Shown: piece by piece, positions 15,509 to 22,620 of the stretch
How positions within the stretch are numbered: position 1 is the first letter of the stretch
Layout: each line of letters starts with the position of its first letter
NCBI GenBank assembly: GCA_946495905.1
Contig: CAMMEP010000017.1
Coordinates: forward strand, 1-24,040
Direction: 5' to 3'
From: an uncultured Clostridium sp.
Lineage (GTDB): Bacteria > Bacillota > Clostridia > TANB77 > CAG-508
Length of the DNA: 24,040 bases
Made by a program: the position numbers and the translations under genes
The notes under the pieces: model-generated
The model's input: only the letters and a program-made list of their open reading frames with translations
The model's database searches: none
What the model was told of the DNA's origin: nothing

Positions 15509-16709
15509 TCAGACCTCCAAAACAAGCGACAAGCGAAAGCCAATGTGATTGAAGCTTGGGGTTGGACCATAGATGCTACGATTAGAAGCAGGAACATCAG
15601 ATCCAGAATCGCTGTAATAGCCGACCACGTCCAAGGCGACCGCGAGTACTATACGCCTCCATTGTCCATTCGTCTACATTTCCGCCTAAATCATAAATGT
15701 TTTTTACTGCATAATTTGCATTGGAACCTGTTGTTGCAGGACTTCCTGAGTAATTTCCTTTTCCATTTGAATCTCTTACAAATGAATCTTCTTCACAACT
15801 TCCTGTTGCATATGCTGGATCTATAAAGTTCATTATTGCGTCCCATTGTATTCCATATATTAATGTACTTATTACTGATGTATATCCATTTGTATCCGCA
15901 AATTTTTTTGCTAATTCTACTGCTCCTCCTTTTTCATTTATCATATCATCACTATTATTCCATCCAATATAGTTATACACATTTACTCCTTGTTTTATTA
16001 CTACTGGGTCTGTTATACCAGAGTCTTCTGTTCTTGTTACCGTTGTTCCTGCTTCATATCTTCCTACATAAAATCCATTATTCTCTAATACGCTTGTTTT
16101 CATTGCTTCATATTCTTCTGCTTCTGTGTCATAACCTTTATCAAATGGTTCACTATAATCTTCTAATGGAAAATCTGTATCAAGTTCTCCCTCAGAGTAT
16201 CCTAAATATCTTTTAAATAAACTATCCTCTTCCACTGGTATCCACACAAATTGATTGCCTTCTAATGTTTGTGCTACTTCATGACTTGTTCCTTTATTTT
16301 CATCTGCTGGATTATCGGAAATTACCACTCCTTCTTCTTTTGTTCCTCCTACATAGTAAAATCCATCTGGTATTGGCACTCCATCGTCTGTGGTACCTCC
16401 ACTTCCAGAACCACCAGTTCCGCTTCCGACTCCATTTATTATTTCGTCTAAATAACTTTCCACATTTGTTATAGCTTCGTCTGTGTATGAAGTATCATTT
16501 GCATAATAATCTCTTGCATCTTCAGCCCTCTTTATTAATCCATTATTTCCAAATGCAAAATTAATTGCTACTGTGGCTAAAATAATTAAGATTATAATGG
16601 TTATTACCAATGCCACTAAGGTAATACCTTTTTCTTGTAACTTTCTTCTAAACAAATCTTTTCTTTTGTTTTTTTCATTATTGATTCTTCCTTCTCTTTT
16701 TTGGTTCAT
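15509..16709 (-). pseudogene. Prepilin-like protein with FGE/sulfatase-modifying-like domain, 3' frameshift
   Basis: The N-terminus has a type IV prepilin-like signal: a basic leader, then KGITLVALVITIIILIILAT (near residues 26-45), with the conserved Gly-Ile-Thr-Leu cleavage context, followed by GNNGLIKRAEDARD. A Gly/Ser linker (about 95-107) leads to a C-terminal domain with NQFVWIPV, NGFYVGRYEAG, YGIQWDAIMNF and IYDLGGNVDEWTMEAY, as in formylglycine-generating-enzyme-like (SUMF1/EgtB) domains. The uninterrupted frame ends at 15597 (370 residues). One extra C at about 15623 (GGT-C-GGC) breaks it; in the other frame the expected family end appears, YYSDSGS to NHIGFRLSLVLEV, stopping at 15509. 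It is probably a surface protein assembled or anchored through the pilin helix; its enzymatic activity is unproven. Confidence 0.78.
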
Positions 16710-16744
16710 CTTCTACTTTCCTCCTTTTATTCGTTTCTTTCTTA

Positions 16745-16892
16745 TTGTATAGGAAAAATCGACTTTTCTTGATATTTCAGTATTTTTATCGATTTTTCCT
16801 ATACAACAAGGTTAAGTTTCCTTGGACCGTGCATATTCGCGAACCGAAATGCACATGTGGACGTCGGAAGCTTTGCTTCCGCTAACGTCCAA
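16745..16892 (+). repeat. Repeat family A, copy 2
   Basis: The best-preserved first stem of the family: TTGTATAGGAAAAATCGA (16745-16762) pairs perfectly over 18 bp with 16789-16806. Then CAAGG-TTAAGTTT-CCTTG (16807-16824), a stem GTGCAT/ATGCAC (16829-16854) with inner TTCG/CGAA, and a last compound hairpin unlike copy 1: GGACGT/ACGTCC enclosing CGGAAG-CTTTG-CTTCCG (16859-16891). It lies upstream of the prepilin-like gene, reading away from it. Confidence 0.8.
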
Positions 16893-17001
16893 TTATCTTA
16901 TTTTAGTTTTCTCTTTTTTAATTAATTCTATTCAACTATTTTTTCACTCCCTTCTTTTATTCTGCAATTGTTTTTACTTGCATATTTTTTGTTACAAAAA
17001 T

Positions 17002-17058
17002 GATAGGCTAATTTGATTCTTTTTCCTTATATATTTTCGAATCATATCATAGCCTATC
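17002..17058. other. Hairpin in the gap 16893-17316
   Basis: GATAGGCTA (17002-17010) pairs with TAGCCTATC (17050-17058), with an inner TGATTC/GAATCA stem. T-rich sequence follows on both strands. A second hairpin, AGCTTATT/AATAAGCT, lies at about 17099-17120. The gap has no ORF I can support; these may be terminators of untraced transcripts or a small RNA. Confidence 0.45.
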
Positions 17059-17152
17059 TTTATATTTTCTTTTATTTGATTTTTTCCACGCATAACAGAG
17101 CTTATTTTATTTAATAAGCTTGCTTTTTCATTTATGCTTTTACAAAATATAG

Positions 17153-17174
17153 GTGTGTGTGTGTGTGTGTGTGT
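17153..17174. repeat. (GT)11 dinucleotide repeat
   Basis: Eleven uninterrupted GT units in an intergenic region, unusual for an AT-rich bacterial genome. It lies about 140 nt upstream of the rubrerythrin promoter and outside any gene. Confidence 0.95.
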
Positions 17175-17288
17175 ACAGTCTCAAGGCTTTTATCGGTTTT
17201 CATTTGTTTTTCCTCCGTCTATTAATTTTTTCTTATCTCCTAAGTACTCTTTAATTTTATACTAACAGTTTTGTTTTTGCAATAATTT

Positions 17289-17345
17289 TTTTAGAATTTC
17301 TAAAAAGATCTTTTCCTTGACTTTTTTTGTTTTCTATATTATGAT
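17289..17345 (+). promoter_or_regulatory. Rubrerythrin promoter and upstream palindrome
   Basis: TTGACT (17317-17322), a 17-nt spacer and TATGAT (17340-17345). Directly upstream is an exact 8-1-8 palindrome TTTTAGAATTTCTAAAA (17289-17305), overlapping a second palindrome AAAAGATCTTTT (17303-17314). The spacing to the -35 fits an operator or activator site; the sequence does not match the PerR consensus well. Confidence 0.7.
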
Positions 17346-17382
17346 ATTAGTCGAAATAAATAAAAAACTAGGAGGTAATATT

Positions 17383-17916
17383 ATGGAATTAAAAGGATCA
17401 AAAACAGAAGCAAATTTAAGAGCTGCTTTTTCTGGAGAATCAGAAGCAAGAAATAAATATACTTATTTTGCAAGTGTTGCTAAAAAAGAAGGATATGAGC
17501 AAATCGCAGCTATCTTTTTAGAGACAGCTGAAAACGAAAAAGAACATGCTAAATTACATTTTAAATATCTTGAAGGAATTGGAGATACAAAATCTAACTT
17601 AGCTGATGCAGCTGCTGGAGAAAATTATGAATGGTCAGATATGTATCCAAAATTTGCTAAAGAAGCTGAAGAAGAAGGATTCATGGAAATAGCTGCTACA
17701 TTCAGAGGAATTGCAGAAGTAGAGAAACATCATGAAGAAAGATATAAAAAATTATTAGAAAACGTTGAAAACGGAGAAGTTTTCAAAAAAGGAAGCATTG
17801 TTGTTTGGAAATGTAGAAACTGCGGACACATCCATGTTGGAGTAGAAGCTCCTACAATCTGCCCAGTTTGTAAACATGCTCAAAGTTATTTTGAAGTAAA
17901 TGCAGAAAATTATTAA
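17383..17916 (+). CDS. rbr: Rubrerythrin
   Basis: A cytoplasmic diiron protein that reduces hydrogen peroxide in anaerobes, taking electrons through its rubredoxin-like centre. The 177 residues show the four-helix ferritin-like domain with ligand motifs GESEARNKY (Glu19 region), AENEKEHAK (Glu52, His55) and AEVEKHHEER (about 111-120), then a C-terminal rubredoxin-type iron site with Cys144, Cys147, Cys160 and Cys163 (KCRNCGHIH and CPVCKH). The start at 17383 has AGGAGG 7 nt before; an in-frame codon 66 nt upstream overlaps the promoter and is rejected. It is monocistronic, with a strong terminator 11 nt after the stop. Confidence 0.97.
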   Translation: MELKGSKTEANLRAAFSGESEARNKYTYFASVAKKEGYEQIAAIFLETAENEKEHAKLHFKYLEGIGDTKSNLADAAAGENYEWSDMYPKFAKEAEEEGFMEIAATFRGIAEVEKHHEERYKKLLENVENGEVFKKGSIVVWKCRNCGHIHVGVEAPTICPVCKHAQSYFEVNAENY

Positions 17917-17927
17917 TTTTTTATATG

Positions 17928-17960
17928 AAATAAGGATGACAAAATATGTCATCCTTATTT
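17928..17960. terminator. Bidirectional terminator, rubrerythrin/birA
   Basis: A perfect 14-bp stem (17928-17941/17947-17960) with a 5-nt loop, beginning with an A run and ending with a T run, between two convergent genes. Confidence 0.92.
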
Positions 17961-17979
17961 TTCTGTGCAGTAGTATCTT

Positions 17980-18564
17980 TTAAAAAATCTTTTTCTCTAT
18001 ACAATAGGTTTCAAATTCATTGCAAAACTCGGAAATAATTTTTTCCCTGGAGAATTCTTTTCCAAACTCTAATTTTAGTGAAGTTGCTACATTATGTAAT
18101 TCTTCTGGAAAATTAGTACTATTTATATTCATTCCTATTCCAATAATTAAATACTTAATTTTTTCTCCATTTGTAACAATTTGAGTTAATATTCCACCTA
18201 CTTTTTTCTTGTGATAAATTAAATCGTTTGGCTTTTTTATTTCTAATTTAATTTCATAAAGTTCTTCTACCACATGTTGCATGGTTTTAGCAATATCAAT
18301 TGTTAAACTCTCTAGATTATTTATATTGCATTTTGGGTATAATATCAAAGAAAAAGCAATATTTTTTTCTTTTTCATGGTACCAACTTCTATTATGTGTT
18401 CCCATTCCTTTTGTTTGGTAATCTGTAATGATAATAGTTCCATTCTCTACTTTTTTCTCTGCTAACTCTCTTGCTTTCTTTTGTGTTGAATCTATTTCAT
18501 CAAAAAAAATTCTATTTTTTGCAATTACTTTTGCAGTAAAAAAATACTTGTTTTTTTCTTGCAT
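17980..18564 (-). CDS. birA: Biotin-[acetyl-CoA-carboxylase] ligase, single-domain
   Basis: It activates biotin as biotinyl-AMP and attaches it to a lysine of biotin carboxyl carrier proteins. The ligase catalytic domain is present: FDEIDSTQKKARELA, the biotin-binding loop TKGMGTHNRSWYHE (a variant of GRGRxGRxW), IAFSLIL, KKPNDLIYHKKKVGGILTQ (variant of KWPNDI with the catalytic lysine context), and a YLIIGIGMNIN strand. It lacks the N-terminal helix-turn-helix found in bifunctional BirA, so it is an enzyme only. I chose the ATG at 18564 (194 residues) because GAGGAG lies nine bases upstream; a GTG at 18609 has no such site. No biotin-dependent carboxylase is seen in this window. Confidence 0.9.
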   Translation of the reverse strand: MQEKNKYFFTAKVIAKNRIFFDEIDSTQKKARELAEKKVENGTIIITDYQTKGMGTHNRSWYHEKEKNIAFSLILYPKCNINNLESLTIDIAKTMQHVVEELYEIKLEIKKPNDLIYHKKKVGGILTQIVTNGEKIKYLIIGIGMNINSTNFPEELHNVATSLKLEFGKEFSREKIISEFCNEFETYCIEKKIF

Positions 18565-18774
18565 TTTTTTCTTCTCCTCATTTCCATTTTTTTGCATTTT
18601 CTTAACCACGAGTATACCATGAATTTAGCTATTTGTCTATTCTTTACATATTTCTTTAATTATTGCACATACTATTAGTATAGATTTTAGTATGTATATC
18701 TTTACTTATGAGTTTCTGTAATTTAATTCGTATACATGCTATATTCATTTCAGATTTAGGAAGAGGTGAAATAG

Positions 18775-19098
18775 ATGGCATTAGATTATAATATTATTGG
18801 TGAAAGACTAAAAAAAGCAAGAACAGAGAAAAAATTAACACAGGAAAAGTTAGCAGAAAAATTGGATGTTTCAATTGCTTTCTTAAGCAGAATCGAACGT
18901 GGAAGTTCACACATTAGTCTAAAAAGACTAAGCCAAATATGTGATATTTTAGGAATTAGTGAAGGTTCTATCTTAAATGGTTCATCCAATAATTCTAACA
19001 CATATTTATCTTCTGAGTTTGATAGCCTATTAAAAAACGCAACTCCTGAAAAACAAAAATTAATTTATAAAATAGCTAAAGTTATTAATGAAGATTAA
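18775..19098 (+). CDS. XRE-family transcriptional regulator
   Basis: A 107-residue DNA-binding protein with one N-terminal Cro/C1-type helix-turn-helix (about residues 7-62): IGERLKKARTEKKLTQEKLAEKL, then VSIAFLSRIERGSSHISLKRLSQICDIL. The remainder, after a Ser/Asn-rich link, ends in a short helix (PEKQKLIYKIAKVI) as in many small Firmicute regulators; there is no peptidase or ligand domain. The start is ATG with AGAGGTG eight bases before. It precedes pflB in the same direction but is separated from it by a strong terminator and the pflB promoter. Palindromic sequence about 100 nt upstream (ATACTATTAGTAT, near 18669) could be its own operator. Its targets are unknown. Confidence 0.88.
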   Translation: MALDYNIIGERLKKARTEKKLTQEKLAEKLDVSIAFLSRIERGSSHISLKRLSQICDILGISEGSILNGSSNNSNTYLSSEFDSLLKNATPEKQKLIYKIAKVINED

Positions 19099-19121
19099 TA
19101 TTGTAAATTGAATAATTATTT

Positions 19122-19157
19122 AAATATTATCTATACTATTATAGATAATATTTTTTT
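19122..19157 (+). terminator. Terminator of the XRE regulator
   Basis: A perfect 13-bp stem (19122-19134/19141-19153) with a 6-nt loop and a run of seven T (19151-19157). Confidence 0.9.
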
Positions 19158-19166
19158 CGACATTTT

Positions 19167-19198
19167 TTGTTGCTAATGTAACATATTTATGATATGAT
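19167..19198 (+). promoter_or_regulatory. pflB promoter with Rex-like site
   Basis: TTGCTA (19170-19175), 17-nt spacer, TATGAT (19193-19198). The -35 lies inside TTGTTGCTAATGTAACAT (19167-19184), a near palindrome that fits the Rex consensus TTGTTAANNNNTTAACAA at 10 of 14 fixed positions. Rex is a NADH/NAD+-sensing repressor of fermentation genes, so the placement makes sense; it is a prediction only. Confidence 0.65.
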
Positions 19199-19278
19199 TA
19201 TAGGTGCAAAATTAAAATAGATATACAATTATTAAAAAAATTTATTAGAGCTAAATTAGCTAGAATGGAGGTTATTAT

Positions 19279-21522
19279 ATGGAATTTAAGCAATGGGATG
19301 GCTTTAATAAAGCCGGAGAATGGACAAAAGAAATAGATGTTAGAGGTTTTATTCAATCTAACTATACACCTTATGAAGGAGATAGTAAATTCCTAAAAGG
19401 TGCTACTGACAAAACAAAAAAATTATGGGATGAAGTTTTAGAGCTTTATAAAAAAGAAAGAGAAAATGGTGGAGTTCTTGATGCAGACTGTAAAACACCA
19501 TCTTCTGTAAATGCTTATGAAGCTGGATATATAGATAAAGATTTAGAAGAAATAGTTGGTCTTCAAACAGATGCTCCTTTAAAAAGAGCAATTATGCCAA
19601 ATGGTGGTATAAGAATAGTTGAAAAATCTGCTGCAAGTTATGGCTTCAAAGTAGATCCAGAAACAGAATATATTTATCATAATTTAAGAAAAACACACAA
19701 TGATGGTGTATTTGAAGTTTATACACCTGATATAAGAGCTGCAAGAAGCTCTCACCTACTTACAGGTCTTCCAGATGGATATGGACGTGGAAGAATAATT
19801 GGTGATTACAGAAGAGTTGCACTTTATGGTGTTGACGCTTTAGTTGCAGAGAAGAAAGTTGAACTTGAAATATTAGATACAGATGAATTCACAGAAGATA
19901 TTATAAGACGTCGTGAAGAAGTATCTGACCAAATTAAAGCATTAAATGACTTAAAAGCAATGGCTGCAAAATATGGTTTTGATATATCAGTACCTGCTTC
20001 AAATGCTAAAGAAGCTATTCAATGGTTATACTTTGGATATTTAGGTGCTATTAAAGACCAAAACGGTGCCGCTATGAGTTTAGGTAGAACATCCACTTTC
20101 TTAGATATCTTTATTGAAAGAGATATTCAAAATGGAAGTTTAACAGAAGAGCAAGCACAAGAATTAATGGATCAATTCATTATAAAATTAAGATTAGTAA
20201 GATTCTTAAGAGCACCAGAATATAATGAGCTATTCAGTGGAGACCCAGTTTGGGTAACAGAAAGTATTGGTGGTATGGGAATTGATGGTAGAACATTAGT
20301 TACGAAAAACTCATTCAGAGTACTTCATACATTAGATAACTTAGGACCTGCTCCAGAACCAAACTTAACAGTATTATGGTCCAATAATTTACCAAAAGGA
20401 TTTAAAGATTATTGTGCCGATATTTCTATAAGAACATCATCAATTCAATATGAAAATGATGATTTAATGAGAATCACTTTAGGTGATGATTATGGAATTG
20501 CTTGTTGTGTTTCAGCAATGAAGATTGGTAAACAAATGCAATTCTTTGGAGCAAGAGCAAACCTTGCAAAAACTCTACTTTATGCTATCAATGGTGGTAG
20601 AGATGAACTTTCTGGAAAACAAGTTGCTCCTAAATTCCAACCAATTACTTCTGAATATTTAGACTATGATGAAGTTATGGAAAAATTTGATGTAATGATG
20701 GATTATGTTGCTAAAATATATATTAAAGCATTAAATGCAATTCATTATATGCATGATAAATATTCTTATGAAGCTTTAGAAATGGCTTTACATGATAGAG
20801 ATGAAGACATTTTAAGAACTATGGCATGTGGTATAGCTGGTTTATCAGTAGCTGCTGATTCACTTTCTGCAATAAAATATGCTAAAGTAAAAGTTATAAG
20901 AGATGAAACAGGATTAGCTGTTGACTATGAGGTTGAAGGAGATTATCCAAAATACGGAAATGATGATGATAGAGTAGATCAAATAGCTGTTGATATTGTA
21001 AAATCTTTCTTAAGAAAATTACAAAAACATCATACCTATAGAGGTTCAAAACATACACTTTCTATATTAACAATTACCTCAAATGTTGTTTATGGTAAAA
21101 ACACAGGTAATACACCTGATGGACGTAGAGCTGGAGAACCATTTGGACCTGGTGCTAACCCTCTTCATGGTAGAGATGCAAATGGAGCATTAGCTGTAAT
21201 GAATACTATTGCAAAACTTCCTTATGAATATTCAGAAGATGGTATTTCATTTACATTCTCCATTACACCTGCTGCTCTTGGAAAAGATGAAGAAACAAAA
21301 GTAAATAATTTAGTAAGCATGCTTGATGGATACTTTAAACAAACAGGACATCATATTAATGTAAATGTATTTAATAGAGAATTATTATTAGATGCGATGG
21401 ATCATCCAGAAAACTACCCACAACTTACTATTCGTGTTTCTGGATATGCTGTTAATTTCATTAAACTTACAAGAGAGCAACAATTAGATGTTATTAATAG
21501 AACTATTCATGAAAGAATTTAG
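19279..21522 (+). CDS. pflB: Formate acetyltransferase (pyruvate formate-lyase)
   Basis: A glycyl-radical enzyme that converts pyruvate and CoA to acetyl-CoA and formate without making NADH, central to anaerobic fermentation. The 747-residue length is normal. Key residues: the adjacent active-site pair Cys409-Cys410 in YGIACCVSAM, and the radical glycine at about 722 in RVSGYAVNF near the C-terminus, where the activase abstracts hydrogen. Other family signatures include GLPDGYGRGRIIGDYRRVA and NTPDGRRAGEPFGPGANP. The start is ATG with ATGGAGG before it. Its activase follows 198 nt downstream; between them lies repeat B2, whose outer stem uses the stop codon itself. Confidence 0.98.
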   Translation: MEFKQWDGFNKAGEWTKEIDVRGFIQSNYTPYEGDSKFLKGATDKTKKLWDEVLELYKKERENGGVLDADCKTPSSVNAYEAGYIDKDLEEIVGLQTDAPLKRAIMPNGGIRIVEKSAASYGFKVDPETEYIYHNLRKTHNDGVFEVYTPDIRAARSSHLLTGLPDGYGRGRIIGDYRRVALYGVDALVAEKKVELEILDTDEFTEDIIRRREEVSDQIKALNDLKAMAAKYGFDISVPASNAKEAIQWLYFGYLGAIKDQNGAAMSLGRTSTFLDIFIERDIQNGSLTEEQAQELMDQFIIKLRLVRFLRAPEYNELFSGDPVWVTESIGGMGIDGRTLVTKNSFRVLHTLDNLGPAPEPNLTVLWSNNLPKGFKDYCADISIRTSSIQYENDDLMRITLGDDYGIACCVSAMKIGKQMQFFGARANLAKTLLYAINGGRDELSGKQVAPKFQPITSEYLDYDEVMEKFDVMMDYVAKIYIKALNAIHYMHDKYSYEALEMALHDRDEDILRTMACGIAGLSVAADSLSAIKYAKVKVIRDETGLAVDYEVEGDYPKYGNDDDRVDQIAVDIVKSFLRKLQKHHTYRGSKHTLSILTITSNVVYGKNTGNTPDGRRAGEPFGPGANPLHGRDANGALAVMNTIAKLPYEYSEDGISFTFSITPAALGKDEETKVNNLVSMLDGYFKQTGHHINVNVFNRELLLDAMDHPENYPQLTIRVSGYAVNFIKLTREQQLDVINRTIHERI

Positions 21523-21647
21523 AGTTAAAGCTAATTGGTTTTGGTGTTGTTCTGATTGATTAGAAATTTAATCAATGTACAAAAAGTACACCTCATAAAT
21601 TTCTAATCAATCACGCCTAGCCAAAAACCAATTCTTTTTAACTCTAA
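21519..21647 (+). repeat. Repeat family B, copy 2 (pflB-pflA gap)
   Basis: A nested palindrome. Base TTAGAGTTA (21519-21527) pairs with TAACTCTAA (21639-21647), followed by an AATTGGTTTT/AAAACCAATT part. A perfect 18-bp stem lies at 21553-21570/21596-21613. The central hairpin is TGTAC-AAAAA-GTACA. The central 34 nt match copy 1; where B1 has a C-G pair flanking GTAC, B2 has T-A. The outer stem includes the last bases of pflB. Confidence 0.8.
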
Positions 21648-21720
21648 TATTTTGAACTTTATGGACACTCTTAAAAGTTCATAAACTGAAATCGATTATT
21701 TTATAATAAAGGAGGCAATA

Positions 21721-22461
21721 ATGACTGGGCAAAATAATCTAGACAATCCAATAAAAGCACGAATACATTCTTTTGAATCTTTTGGTGCAGTAGACGGACC
21801 AGGAATTCGTTTTGTAGTATTTTTTCAAGGTTGTGGTCTTCGTTGTAAATATTGCCACAACAGGGACACATGGCCAGTAAATAGTGGATTAGAATATACT
21901 TCAGATGAATTAATCTCTAAAATTCTACGATATAAAAATTATTTTACCGTATCTGGTGGTGGAGTTACACTTTCTGGAGGAGAACCCCTACTTCAACAAG
22001 ATTTTTTACTTGAATTATTACCTAAATTAAAAAAACTAGGAATTCATACTACAATTGATACTTCTGGTTCTTTTCCTCTTACAGATAAAATGAAAAAAAT
22101 AATTGATTTAACAGATTTATTTTTATTAGATATAAAATGTATTAATGATGATATTTGCAAAGATTTAGTTGGTGTTTCTAATAAATTAGAACTTGAATTT
22201 GCAAGATATTTGAGCGATATCAATAAACCAGTTTGGATTAGACAAGTATTAGTTCCTGGAATTACTGATCATGAAGAAGATTTGTTAAAATTAAAAGATT
22301 TTCTTGCCAGTTTAAAAAATGTAAAAAAAGTAGAAATTTTACCTTATCATGATTTAGGAAGATTTAAATGGGAAAATCTAGGCTGTAACTATGAATTAGA
22401 AGATGTTCCCAATGCAACAGCTGAAGACGTTGCAAGAGCAAAAAAAATTCTGTCGTTGTAA
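21721..22461 (+). CDS. pflA: Pyruvate formate-lyase-activating enzyme
   Basis: A radical SAM enzyme that generates the glycyl radical on PflB. The cluster motif is Cys38-x3-Cys42-x2-Cys45 in QGCGLRCKYCHNRDTW, which binds the 4Fe-4S cluster and SAM. Also visible are FESFGAVDGPGIRFVVF (18-34), VSGGGVTLSGGEPLLQ (the SAM-binding GGE motif) and KKVEILPYHDLGRFKWENLG near the C-terminus, diagnostic for PflA. The 246-residue length is typical. The start is ATG with AAAGGAGG before it. A stem-loop TGAACTTT/AAAGTTCA (21653-21681) stands between repeat B2 and the gene. The product acts on the upstream gene product; they are probably cotranscribed. Confidence 0.97.
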   Translation: MTGQNNLDNPIKARIHSFESFGAVDGPGIRFVVFFQGCGLRCKYCHNRDTWPVNSGLEYTSDELISKILRYKNYFTVSGGGVTLSGGEPLLQQDFLLELLPKLKKLGIHTTIDTSGSFPLTDKMKKIIDLTDLFLLDIKCINDDICKDLVGVSNKLELEFARYLSDINKPVWIRQVLVPGITDHEEDLLKLKDFLASLKNVKKVEILPYHDLGRFKWENLGCNYELEDVPNATAEDVARAKKILSL

Positions 22462-22566
22462 GAAAAGTGGCTTCGCCTTTTGTAGCATTTCGCTTCGCGA
22501 ATATGCACGGCCTAAGGAAACTTAACCTTGTTGCTCCGGAAATTTCTAGAGAAATTTCCTATGCAA
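22459..22566 (-). repeat. Repeat family A, copy 3 (inverted)
   Basis: On the minus strand the order matches copies 1 and 2: a stem TTGC-ATA-GGAAATTT paired with AAATTTCC and GCAA but with a much shorter loop, CAAGGTTAAGTTTCCTT, a GTGCATATTCGCGAAGCG stem region, GGCGAAGCC, and the tail CTTTTCTTA. The tail overlaps the pflA stop codon (22459-22461). Sequence in the first stem differs from the other copies yet still pairs. Confidence 0.78.
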
Positions 22567-22576
22567 TAGGGACAGA

Positions 22577-22604
22577 CAAAAAAACCGCATGTAAGCTGCG
22601 GTTT
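22577..22604 (-). terminator. dnaJ terminator
   Basis: A perfect 8-bp GC-containing stem AAACCGCA/TGCGGTTT (22582-22589/22597-22604), followed on the minus strand by a run of T, 16 nt after the dnaJ stop. Confidence 0.92.
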
Positions 22605-22620
22605 CTATTTTTATTATAAT

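Noticed and set aside
15494..16474. Plus-strand Leu/His-rich open frames
   Set aside because: Antisense to the prepilin/FGE-like gene; composition is an artefact.
17290..17304. PerR box before rubrerythrin
   Set aside because: Fewer than half of the consensus positions match, although symmetry and position are suitable.
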